NCBI RefSeq assembly: GCF_045679555.1 | Contig: NC_092087.1 | Span: 24,491,367 to 24,555,366, forward strand | Direction: 5' to 3' | Source: Salvelinus alpinus | Lineage: Eukaryota; Chordata; Actinopteri; Salmoniformes; Salmonidae | DNA: 64,000 bases | Part shown: positions 1 through 10,300 of the stretch, one piece after another | Layout: every line of letters starts with the position of its first letter | How positions within the stretch are numbered: the stretch's first letter is position 1 | The notes under the pieces: model-generated | What the model saw: the letters and a program-made list of their open reading frames with translations, nothing else | Told to the model about the DNA's origin: nothing | Databases searched by the model: none | Made by a program: the position numbers and the translations under genes

Positions 1-1440
1 CACACACTTTCCTCCATTTTCCTCATTTGAATATTGATCTACTTTTGAATAATCATCTCATCACTAGGGGTCGCTACATAACAGTACATTGGGCCCAATT
101 GCTACTAAAACCGGAGCCCTAGCGGGTTGGTAATGAGACAAATAGCCTGAGTAACCTCTCCAAGCCTCAGCTTGTGTTGCTGCTATGTTGTTCTGTCTAC
201 ATTCACCATAAGTCACAGAAGGTCCTTCTTTATGATGCTGATATTTTGTGAGCAGGGACATTTTGAAGGTTAATGACTTTAAATGAAACGGCACGAGAAT
301 GCATGTATATACATGTGTGTGCACTCACAGCCAGGGTGAAAATACCAGGTGTCATGATTTTGTGTTTGACCTTTTCGGAAAGAGAGCTAATCCCAGGATA
401 TAATAGACTGGTGCTGATATGGAAAACTGCTGCTCTGTTATCTTGGTTGTCTAGGAGACCATCAGAGCACAGGGCTGGTGGAGATACCTTGTTATTAAAA
501 GGGGAGCTTGTGTATATTGGAAAACGCGATTTTTTTGTCATATGTGTCACTCCTAAATACTACATTATGTTCCATGCTCGATTATACATGGAAAACGGTT
601 CTCTCTCACATACAACACATTTTGCTCTCTGTGCGGTCAAATTAGTAATGTAGACTCTGAGATGTATGACTACAGCAAACTTCAAAGGGCAGTCATCAGA
701 GAACTCGATGTCCATGCTAAAGTTTTTGCGCCTACACCTCGATCACACCTACAGTGTCTTGCGTTTAAGTACACCAGAAGTACATTCATTTCCAATAGAA
801 TAATGAGTTTGTCTTGCAGCATTGCGTTGCAGAGGCAGTTGCAGTGTGTTCTGTGTGGTGCATATGTTAAATTTATCAAACATATGCATCAAATTGTATG
901 CTTAGATGGCTTGACAGAAATGGTAGCAGAAGGTGAATGTTGAACTTTTGTTGCACACATATCCAGATGATGCTGATTACCATTTTGCGCAACGAAAGTG
1001 TAGGTGTGATCGACGCATAATCGTGTATGCCAAATATGCTCTCATAAGACATCAAAAATAACATGGGAGAATAAAGGAATATTAGTTCTAGCATACCACA
1101 CCAGGTCTATAGTATGCCTATTTCATACACATAAAACATGGAAAAAGAATTGTGTTTGAATTTTAATATTTTAAGAAAGGCATTTGTTAGAGAATTATCA
1201 GTATGCCTATAGAAAACGGCAGAAACTGTTTGTCTGCTTGCTCTAATAAACGTTTGCCATACTTTCGGGAATGTTGAGGTATATTGGCTTATTGTATTTG
1301 TTATATAGGCCTATATATTGCATTTGTAAGGTTTTAGTGAACTAACACTCGCACTTGACTCGTTTCCCTCTTAGTAGCTCTGGCTTTGCTGATATCTACT
1401 TTATTGAGGAAAAATGTACTTACTATGACGTATATATGTC
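1..1440. other. Upstream intergenic DNA, no gene seen
   Basis: No exon-like reading frame or recognised gene is visible. The only structure seen is a 15-bp perfect inverted repeat (739-753 against 999-1013, with weaker similarity extending outward from it), which could be the ends of an old MITE-like element. The short open frames here have no recognisable domains. Confidence 0.5.
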
Positions 1441-1885
1441 GTTGTCCCACCTAGCTATCTTAAAACGAATGCACTAACTGTAAGTCCCACCTAGCTATCT
1501 TAAAACGAATGCACTAACTGTAAGTCCCACCTAGCTATCTTAAAACGAATGCACTAACTGTAAGTCCCACCTAGCCATCTTAAAACTAATGCACTAACTG
1601 TAAGTCCCACCTAGCTATCTTAAAACTAATGCACTAACTGTAAGTCCCACCTAGCCATCTTAAAACGAATGCACTAACTATAAGTCCCACCTAGCCATCT
1701 TAAAACTAATGCACTAACTGTAAGTCCCACCTAGCCATCTTAAAACTAATGCACTAACTGTAAGTCCCACCTAGCTATCTTAAAACGAATGCACTAACTG
1801 TAAGTCCCACCTAGCCATCTTAAAACTAATGCACTAACTATAAGTCCCACCTAGCCATCTTAAAACTAATGCACTAACTGTAAGT
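1441..1885 (+). repeat. 40-bp minisatellite, 11 tandem copies, derived from an L2 LINE 3' end
   Basis: Eleven head-to-tail 40-bp units start at 1441, 1481, 1521 and so on to 1841. They differ mainly at two positions: C/T in 'ctagYatct' and G/T in 'aaacKaatg'. Copies 6 and 10 also end in 'aacta' instead of 'aactg'. The whole unit aligns with the 3' end of the L2-like LINE at about 51525-51565, which has the same order of blocks (ccac...atct/atca...aatgcac.aa..tgtaagtc). The last unit runs directly into the rest of that LINE tail (ctctgga...gagcgtct). The array is therefore an expanded LINE tail. The per-copy variants make it a likely length-polymorphic locus. Confidence 0.9.
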
Positions 1886-1930
1886 CACTCTGGAAACGAG
1901 CGTCTTCTAAAATGTAAAAATGTATATTGA
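1881..1930 (+). mobile_element. L2-type LINE 3' tail remnant
   Basis: Immediately after the minisatellite the sequence taagtcactctgga..cgagcgtct.ctaaa..tgtaaa matches, with few changes, the terminal tail of the L2-like LINE at 51558-51612. No reverse-transcriptase sequence precedes the array, so only the extreme 3' end of the LINE is present (5'-truncated insertion). Confidence 0.75.
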
Positions 1931-2500
1931 AGTGAATAGTATTGCCATTGCTAATACTATGATTAATCAACATATGCATTATTATTATTGTAGTTATTAT
2001 TTAGCCTAAGCTACAATTGTTACAGTATTATGTTATTATTTATTGCATTGTTATGTATGTTCATTCATAGTGTCATTATCAATTGTTATTATGTTCCATT
2101 GTGTTTCAAATGTCAGCGTTTATAGTTTAAGTTATAGTGGGCTATTCAGTATAGAAATGCATTTCTGAAAACGAATAGGCTACAAGGCAACATCCGACGC
2201 AAAGAAATAACGTTTTTTTTTTTTTTTTTACCACTACCAATGTAGAGACAACAACTGAGGAGACAGGATTAATCAGGCAGATAACCATCATATCACTTCA
2301 CCATGATATATGTTTAATATAGGGTGATATGTAAAATGTGTGAACCAAAGGCCTACCTAATATTGGCTCTAACACGGGAGCGGGTAAAACGTGTAAATAT
2401 TTCGCATTCCCTGTGTCTGTATGTCTCTATCAACCTGCGGGATCTCCCCCCCACAAATGATGCATTAGATGCATTGAATGTATTTGTTGTGCGCGTTTGA
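1931..2500. other. AT-rich intergenic DNA
   Basis: AT-rich sequence with a poly(T) run at about 2213-2229. No gene, recognised repeat or clear motif cluster is seen. Confidence 0.5.
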
Positions 2501-2504
2501 AAAG

Positions 2505-2700
2505 GCGGCGATAATCTGGGAGTGAGAGATAAGGAACACCAATTTATTCAGCGGCACTTTGGACCCTGCTTTCAGCCTCGGTCGGTGCTGACACCCCGAG
2601 CAGTTTGCTGATAACGATTAGGCCATTTATTATCTTCACAGAGAACAAAGATTGCCTAGCACCGATGAAATATTAGCCTACCCCTGGTAATAATCAGAAG
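2505..2700. promoter_or_regulatory. Candidate GATA-site-rich enhancer upstream of gata2
   Basis: Four GATA motifs lie within about 130 bp: GATAAT at 2510, AGATAAGG at 2527, TGATAA at 2609 and TTATCT (reverse AGATAA) at 2630. A SOX-like AACAAAG follows near 2644. The 2527 motif has an adjoining GGAA (ETS core), the arrangement used in autoregulated GATA2 enhancers. The segment lacks repeat signatures and reads like conserved non-coding DNA. Enhancer function and conservation are inferred, not shown. Confidence 0.35.
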
Positions 2701-3200
2701 GAGAAGGGCCCTGGCATCTAATGTAGCATGCATTTATAAATAATAACGTTCCAGCCAAGCACCATACAGACACCTACAAAAACCCTGCTGCAGAACATGT
2801 TGAAAATTATAAGAAACATACAGTAATAAATGCAGCGAATGCATTTTCATGTGATTATGTGATTATGATAACCCTATGATAAAGATTATTAGGCTATTCA
2901 ATTATTGTAAAGCCAATTATTATTATTAGGCTATAATTCCGCCTATTATTTGTATTATTATTAAGTCATTCACCTTGAACTATAAAGTTTGTATTATTGT
3001 CATTAGGCTCACCTCAAGACAATTTGCTTCAAAATGTTAGAAGCTATAGGTGTCAAACTGTAGCCTAAAGGCTAGATTTGGGTGGACAGTATGACATGTC
3101 GTATTTTCTATTTAAAAAAAACATGAGGTGAGCAGCTACATCAATGTATGGGTTATATATATTTTAGTCTTTTTTCCCCTTTTTTTTTTTCAATAGTTGC
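2701..3200. other. AT-rich intergenic DNA
   Basis: Low-complexity AT-rich sequence with many TATTATT runs. No gene or recognised element is seen. Confidence 0.5.
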
Positions 3201-3204
3201 AAAT

Positions 3205-3395
3205 AGGAATGGGAGCTCGGTGCTGATAAGCTTTTATCGCGCGCTCAAATCAGGAGGCAGCTCTTTCCGCTGGACGGATCACAAGGCTTGCGGTGCTCGT
3301 ACTTTTATTGATCTGTAAATAATTAGCATTCTAATTGGGTTAATGCTATGAGCATGTTACGAAATTCTTAATTTAGCTTAACCAGTTTTTTGTCA
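3205..3395. promoter_or_regulatory. Candidate regulatory element with palindromic GATA pair
   Basis: GATAAG at 3225-3230 is followed immediately by CTTTTATC (3231-3238), giving two GATA sites in opposite orientation. A GATA C-finger can bind such palindromes with the N-finger assisting. TAAT-type homeodomain sites follow (3318-3345). The segment has no repeat signature and lies about 2 kb upstream of the candidate first exon. Its role is inferred. Confidence 0.35.
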
Positions 3396-3399
3396 AGTG

Positions 3400-5040
3400 A
3401 TGATATTCTACGGTATTGTAGCCTAAATAAACGAAAAGATCAATACACATAAAGAGCTATTTGTGATGAGTGTTTGATTATAACTATTAACATTAACTGG
3501 TATGATCATCACCATTGTTGTTGATTTTGGTGCAACTTTTAGTAAAATAAAGAACTGTCGCTTTTGGGGTGGGATACTGTGAAAATAATGGTTCGTTGCC
3601 GTTCTCATTTCTCTCATACGTCTGCTCCAAGTTCTCAAATATTGAGTGCATTTTCATTTTTGTGCTTTAACTTCTACTTTGGATAATGGGATAACAACAT
3701 CATGGACCGGGGTCGAGTCTGCATTTCAAGGACGGTAAAGGCTAGTTACTGGATGCAAGTAGGCCTAAGCCAATAATGCACTCTCCAATTTCAACAAGAT
3801 ATGCTGTCTTCAATTGTGCGCCATCATTGAATTTGATTTTATATTACAACAATGTTATTTGAAGAAAAATGTAGGCCTAAATGCACAATACAGGCTATTT
3901 AAAATGTGTTTCTCTGGGCGTATATGCACGGATTGTTGTAAAGCGTCCAGTTGGGAGAGTTGACTTGGCGCCATCTCAAGACAACTGTCTTTATTTTTCG
4001 GCTTCTCTTCTTTTTTTGGTAAAATGATATAACCTATCATAAACCAGACGATTCTTATCAGTTTATTCTATTTTGAAAATTAAACTTATGTCAAGTCAGT
4101 GTGTAAATTCTGTCTGTTTTTTTTCATTCAAGGCCCTATGCATGAGCCAAAACAGATCGGTCTTTGATGAATTTTGCATAAATGATTTTAAGCATTGAAA
4201 TGAATGCAATTAATTATGTCAGAGTTTACTTTTTTTGTTTCTATTGATGCAAGCTTGGTTTTTCCTCTTTTTGTCTGTGTCTACTCTAGGGGACACGAGC
4301 CCGGGATGCAGCAGTCCTTGCACCCTTGCACCTGCCTGGCTTCAGAGGCAGTGCACGAGCCCAGGTCGCGTGCAGGAGATATTGAGGCTTTGCATGTTTT
4401 AAAAGTTGGTGTTAATGTGTGGGACAGAGTAAAAAGACGATGGGAGGAGGGAGGGTCGGTCATGGGGTATACCGTATTTTAATCCAAATTGGCGAAGGAA
4501 TTCATTACACCGGATTGCTCTAGGCCAATTACTATTGTGCATGTAGATTTATGTAGCTTGCTTCATCATAGCCCAACAACCCACGATAGCTCAATAGGTA
4601 GGCTAATATAATCACAATTTGTTTTTTCATAGATTAGATTCTTTTGAAGATATATTGCCTCGCCATAGCGCTAAACTAGGCCTACTTTATATGACTTTTA
4701 TTACAGTTCAAAATAACCTGATTGGGAAGATGTTACACCGTCAAGTGGATTGGATGAGTGATATTGACCTTCCACTCTCACATTGATTCCATAAGGAACT
4801 GTTCTGCTTAGTGATTATGAAGTGAAACTGTAGGCCGGATAAACCTTATGACTAAAATGTTTTTAAGAATGAACACTAGATACCCTCCTCCACAATCCAT
4901 ATCAAAATGGCCAAAGCCAGGATCCGGAATACAAGATCGAGACTGGTTGACGCACCGACCGACATTGTTACGTTGCTCCAGCCCCTATATGTCTATGAAA
5001 TTCTTTCTCGTTTTCAGTGGAGAGAAAGGGGGAGTGCAGA
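3400..5040. other. Upstream flank of gata2, no gene seen
   Basis: Mostly AT-rich non-repetitive DNA. The short open frames have no recognisable domains. The 3' part (about 4980-5040) becomes purine-rich and may merge into the promoter region of the distal exon. Confidence 0.45.
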
Positions 5041-5381
5041 GATAGAAAAAGTGAAAGGGTTGAAAGGGAGAGAGAGAGGTCGCTAAACTGCTTGCCAGCT
5101 GACAGAACTCTTGGGAAAGAGCGACATAACTTCTACAGCAGCATCACCACAAACGCGGATTGATTTTTAGGCAAGTCTACCACCTTCATCACTGTGCGCA
5201 TAACAGGGAAACGTGCTAGAACTACGCGGTGTCAGGCAAGCGAAACGGCGACCCGGTTATACAAGACTGAGTCTCTCATTATTCCTCTCCCAGACAGAGC
5301 AGGACCGAGTCAGTTTGTGTCCATCTAGCCTGTGCATCGCGAAGAACAGGGATCAGCCACTACATATGCAACCATCAAGTG
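5041..5381 (+). other. gata2: Candidate distal non-coding first exon of gata2
   Basis: A consensus splice donor (G|GTAAGAGC) lies at 5381/5382. The sequence before it is less AT-rich than its surroundings and has no long open frame that fits gata2. Vertebrate GATA2 genes are known to use a distal and a proximal non-coding first exon spliced to a common second exon. The matching acceptor would be the one at 11791-11792. No TATA box is obvious, so the 5' limit is a guess. This could also be a chance donor; a transcript read would decide. Confidence 0.35.
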
Positions 5382-8306
5382 GTAAGAGCTATTCAATATT
5401 TACTTAGGGTATTGTGGTAAATGGAATTATTTAGGATATATGATCCTTGCAATCTTGTTACTGGTTGGGGTGCATATTGCAATAATAGTTGTCCATCAAC
5501 TGAAATACAATATGTGAGAGAGTAGGCTATCCAAGCTTTATGCCAGTCAAAGATAATGAATGTGCCTATGTATCATTTAAAATATACTACATTGTAGGCC
5601 GCAGAGAGCCATGGCACGGCACTCGGGAATGACACAGAGTAGTTAGAATGTGAGAAGAACAACATGAAATAGAAGCCATCACAATAATGACAACAATAGA
5701 CTACAATTGGAATGTATTTTATGCAAACAGTTTCTCATGTGTTTATCATATAGTTTACCATTCAGAACAATTCGTTACGCAGTTACAGCAGTAGCCTATC
5801 TAATCCAATTGTGCGATTATGTGCTGTTTGCATTTCTCTGTCAAATCTATAATTACGACTATCAAACAAGTTTTCCTGGTTTTCTAAACAATATTTTTTT
5901 ATTAGACTAAATAGACCTCAAATAAAATTGTTGAAAAAATACATTGAGACTGTATAGGCTACTATGCCTACAGCTAGCTCCTTTGAGCATTAGTTATTAG
6001 GCCTACTGTTTTTCGTAAATATTATGCTATATAGACTAGGAACATAACACAATGTGATACTTCGAACATGAAGGCATCTGGTAGAGCTAACATAGTCCTC
6101 CCGAGTCCCCCAAAAATACCTGCCGCGTCAAATGAGCAGAAGAAGAGCATCGATTATAATTTGTCCAGATTAAATTCTTAATGGTTTAACAGTGTTATTT
6201 ATTACATGGTTATTGCGAGTATCCGTTTTTGAATGAACTGACTTAGTGTGATCTGATTTTCTGTACTAGATGTTCATTAAGTATTTAATAGTTCATAATT
6301 TAAAATGTGAAAATTGCCTTGGCCTCGGGTTGTGCTTATGGAATTATGCAGATCCAGATAGGCTAACCAATCATGGGTGTGAGATCAACATTGGCGTTAT
6401 ATTGACATATGACGATGTATCCACTAATCACCTGTGCTTTCAACCGCATTAACTCCAGTAAACCCCTTTCATCACAAGAAAGGGCAAAAACGTCATGATC
6501 TCAGCGCTCGAATAGAAACAGGGGCGGGACTGTTGTCTCGAGCCGGCATATTTATTGCCCCCGTGAGACTGGGATCATCTAATAAAAATGACGCTTTTAC
6601 TCGAAACTCAACATGTGGCCCCTTACAGTTGGTTACCTATCACCTATCAGTCCCTCACATGCCAAAGAGTTAAGCATCCCTTTTATGTGTCTGTTTGTGT
6701 GTGTGTCTTGTGATCAACTTCATATAAATCAAAAGTATCACTTACACCTAATCTAAATAAACGACTCTCAAATTATGTCAAGGCTACCAGTGAGATACAG
6801 GAAGCCAACATATACAGAAGTCCATCCATTAATGGGCCGTTATACTATGGGGTATCCTTAGAACATAGTAGCTAGATTCGCCTACTCCGAAAATAGTAGT
6901 TTGACTTCTCCAAAATTCAGCTGCACCTCAGTGTAATTTATTCAAATAAAACATATACCAACTTCAAAGTAAATGGATGCAGTTTAATGTGAGGGTGAAA
7001 AGGCATAGCTTTCACATCTCGTTCTGTGTTCCCATGCACTTCCACTAGGATGGGCTGGGTGTTGGGTGCTTGTGTCTCTATAGCCCTTAGTGCCCTGGCT
7101 CGATCTAATTACCCATGAGTAAAGGACAATAATGCTTCAGCTGGTTTGTGTCATTCTCCTCTCCCCAGCTCTGCTTATCTTCACAAACCCCTCTGTGGCT
7201 CTCACTACCACCCTACCCCCCCAGCCCCCACCCCGCTGGAAAATGATAGATGACCAGGAGCATGGGGAAGAAACAGGTTGAGAAAGGCAAGCTCATTTCA
7301 TAACAGCACCTGTTAATTATTTGAATTCTCTCTGTAACTCATACACTTACTCTTGTTCAGTAATAACAACCTGACCTTAGCAATGGTGGTAGGGTATATC
7401 TTCAGCATGCTTTGAAGCTGCCCGCTGCACAGATTCAACCCTACAGCAGAAAATAAAAAATAAACTAGGAATTTACATGGTTTTGCTACTATTGTATTGT
7501 CTTTCATAACCATGCCTGTGTTTGCTATGTAAAGATAGCCAATGAACATTTCTTAGGAATAAAGGCTTTCCCTCAGCTATAGGTACCCTTGCTTACCTCC
7601 AAGGGTTCTACCGCTCTAGTAGTATCCCCTGTGAGACAATTCTGCTATGTCCTTGAGAGAGGACCCCCCCCCGCCCCCCAAACCCATCATCCCATCCTTT
7701 GTTCCAGCACAGATACAAATGGGATTAATGAAGGTATAAATTACAGAGGAGTAAATCCTGTTGAGTAATCCATTTGGCAAACAAGCAAAACAACAATGGA
7801 GAAGCTTGCTTGCTGGGCCTGACCCACCCAGTCCCAGCCAGACAGCACAAAGCTGAGAGGAGCACAGCACTGAGGACAGACAACAACACAGACAGACAGC
7901 AGGGGTGAATTACAAACAGCATGCATTTGGGTGAAGTTGTTGTAAAATGATAGGTTTTTCTTGCTATGATCACTATTTAGGGTTTGGTCAAGACGTAAAT
8001 CAAGAATAATTAATATTTGAAATTTGAGTTGGTACATGACTATTAAATTGATGCATCATAGTTTGGAGAGATCTATTGTGTCGATGCTTATTTTAATGAA
8101 GTCCTGCACTTTTTTCAATGGAATATCTGTAGGGAATATTTATATTGTACTTTAGACCTAGCTAAGTGCCATAGAAAACATTTTTTGAAATTTATGTAAT
8201 TAGACCAGCTCAATGAATCGACAGACAGTTGCACATTATATATAAAAAACAATTTATTAAGACAAATCTCCTCAGTGCTACACCTGTCATTTTCTGTAGC
8301 TATATA
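5382..8306 (+). other. Candidate gata2 intron 1, part 1
   Basis: Non-coding DNA between the candidate distal exon and a deleted Tc1 element. Largely unique sequence. A regulatory candidate at 7075-7190 is listed separately. The short open frames are not gene-like. Confidence 0.4.
7075..7190. promoter_or_regulatory. Candidate intronic enhancer with E-box and GATA site
   Basis: A palindromic E-box CAGCTG (7138-7143) and a reverse AGATAA (TTATCT, 7175-7180) lie in a non-repetitive block with TAATTA-like sites around 7107. E-box plus GATA pairs bind SCL/TAL1-GATA complexes in blood and endothelium. The spacing here (about 31 bp) is wider than the classical 8-10 bp composite, so support is moderate. 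Confidence 0.3.
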
Positions 8307-8897
8307 CAGTGGGGCAAAAAAGTATTTAGTCAGCCACCAATTGTGCAAGTTCTCCCACTTAAAAAGATGAGAGAGGCCTGTAATTTTCATCATAGGTACA
8401 CTTCAACTATGACAGACAAAATGAGAAAAAAAAATCCAGAAAATCACATTGTAGGATTTTTAATGAATTTAGTCTCCAGATCTCAACCCCATAGAAAATC
8501 TTTGGAGGGAGTTTAAAGTCTGTGTTGCCCAGCAACAGCCCCAAAACATCACTGCTCTAGAGGAGATCTGCATGGAGGAATGGGCCAAAATACCAGCAAC
8601 AGTGTGTGAAAACCTTGTGAAGACTTACAGAAAACGTTTGACCTCTGTCATTGCCAACAAAGGGTATATAACAAAGTATTGAGATAAACTTTTGTTATTG
8701 ACCAAATACTTATTTTCCACCATAATTTGCAAATAAATTCATTAAAAATCCTACAATGTGATTTTCTGGATTTTTTTTCTCATTTTGTCTGTCATAGTTG
8801 AAGTGTACCTATGATGAAAATTACAGGCCTCTCTCATCTTTTTAAGTGGGAGAACTTGCACAATTGGTGGCTGACTAAATACTTTTTTGCCCCACTG
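8307..8897 (+). mobile_element. Internally deleted Tc1/mariner element with long inverted repeats
   Basis: The element starts CAGTGGGGCAAAA and ends with its reverse complement, flanked by TA (8305-8306 and 8898-8899), the target duplication of Tc1/mariner. The inverted repeats are about 165 bp each (8307-8471 and 8734-8897). Between them remains only the C-terminal end of a Tc1 transposase (about 8472-8681), including 'NPIENLW'-type coding sequence and the stop. The N-terminal helix-turn-helix and the two catalytic Asp residues are deleted, so it could move only in trans. It sits in the candidate first intron of gata2. Confidence 0.92.
8472..8681 (+). pseudogene. Tc1 transposase C-terminal fragment
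   Basis: The sequence after the left inverted repeat matches the end of the transposase in the better-preserved element at 43480-43692: [13 protein letters not shown] region, AQQQP block, EEWAKIPA block and a tail ending KY then stop. Only about 70 codons are left. The fragment carries the position of the final catalytic Glu but lacks the rest of the DD34E domain. Confidence 0.8.
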
Positions 8898-8899
8898 TA

Positions 8900-9779
8900 A
8901 TTGGGGAGACCCCTGGGTGTGTTATGACCCCCACATATGCTAATTTGTTGATTTTAGGATTTGACGCACAGAGAGCTGAGCTCATCATGTCATGTACCCT
9001 GGCCAGTGCCAATGACTGAATGTCAAGCCACACACACACACCATTCAGACATGCTCATATCAAAGCCCAAACTGCGCATATGCCCTTGCTCTAACATTGC
9101 GTTAAACATTCGTGCATCCCTTTTTTCACAGGTTGAGTAGAATGCATGTAATTACTTCACATAAGCTTGGCCAAAACATCACTGTATTTCTATCAGAATA
9201 AGTCAAACTTGGTCCTCGTTGATCTCGAGGCTTTTTTGGAACGATTATAAAGTTCATGCGCTGGTATTTTTCCCCCTTTTCTATGATGCTGTGACGTCAA
9301 GTCGCGGCGTCAGAGAGGCGGCCAGTCTGTGCCCCGAGCTCCCTCCAATTATTGCCTGTCAATCACGCACGCACTCTTTATTACAAAAGCCACAATAAAA
9401 CAATTCATTTTTAATATTCAATATCGTTAAAGCATGGCACGAAATGCCAAATTTTGACCAAGCCAGTATGTCTCGACTGACAAGTTCATCCTGAATGCTT
9501 TCCCTTTGGAACAGATAGGTCCTACATGGCATGTCCATGTAGTGTGTAGCTACAGTTTTTCATCACATTATAATAAAAGGCCATTATACTTGTAAGCCTA
9601 CATATTATGAGTCTCAGATGCTCAGTTGGTAGCCTATTATTGAGTAGGCGGTTGCTTACCTAAGGCATGAGGATGTCTAATCTATACTTTAGTTAATCAC
9701 ATATATACCTAGACATTAGTCTTTGGGTAGGCTATGCAAATCGGGCAATTATAGGACAAAGCCTACCTGGTTATATTTA
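8900..9779 (+). other. Candidate gata2 intron 1, part 2
   Basis: Unique non-coding DNA. A segment at 9285-9430 looks like conserved non-coding sequence and is listed separately. A short CA repeat occurs near 9030. Confidence 0.4.
9285..9430. promoter_or_regulatory. Candidate conserved non-coding element / promoter-proximal block
   Basis: The block contains a perfect CRE-type palindrome TGACGTCA (about 9292-9299), GC-rich sequence, then an AT-rich homeodomain-like stretch (CAATTAT, CAATCA, TTTATTA, TTAATATTC). It has no repeat character. Such a GC-rich block flanked by developmental motifs could be an alternative promoter or intronic enhancer of gata2. Conservation could not be tested. Confidence 0.25.
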
Positions 9780-9781
9780 TT

Positions 9782-10300
9782 TTTATGTAACCTTTATTTA
9801 ACTAGGCAAGTAAGTTAAGAACAAATTCTTATTTACAATGATGGCCTACCAAAAAGGCAAAAGGCTTCCTGCGGGGATGGGGGCCTGGGATTAAAAAAAC
9901 TAAATAAATACAGGAAAAAACACACATCACAACAAGAGAGACAACACTACATAAAGAGAGACCTAAGACAACAACATAGCAAGGCAGCAACACATGACAA
10001 CACAGCATGGTAGCAACACAACATAACAACAGCATGTTAGCAACACAACATGGTAGAAGCACAAAACATGGTACAAACATTATTGGGCACAGACAACAGC
10101 ACAAAGGTCAAGAAGGTAGAGACGACAATACATCAAACAAAGCAGCCACAACTGTCTGTAAAAGTGTCCATGATTGAGTCTTTGAATGAAGAGATTGAGA
10201 TAAAACTGTCCAGTTTGAGTGTTTGTTGCAGCTCGTTCCAGTCGCTAGCTGCAGCGAACTGAACTCAGTCTTTCTGCCTGAGTTGGGTAAGCCAGCTTGT
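9782..10300 (-). mobile_element. Retrotransposon 3'-end fragment (salmonid dispersed repeat)
   Basis: On the minus strand this ends in the tail 'cttgcctagttaaataaagg', which is also the tail of the SINE at 31568-31795 and resembles the tail of the LINE ending near 46060. The body contains degenerate 'agcaacacaacatg' internal repeats (about 9980-10070) and a sequence I recall as widespread in salmonids. No coding domain is visible. I infer a 5'-truncated non-LTR element whose tail the SINE shares. Confidence 0.6.

Noticed and set aside
1441..1885. Evenly spaced 40-bp repeats that could recall a CRISPR array
   Set aside because: There are no variable spacers; each unit is contiguous with the next, and the unit derives from a LINE tail in a vertebrate genome.
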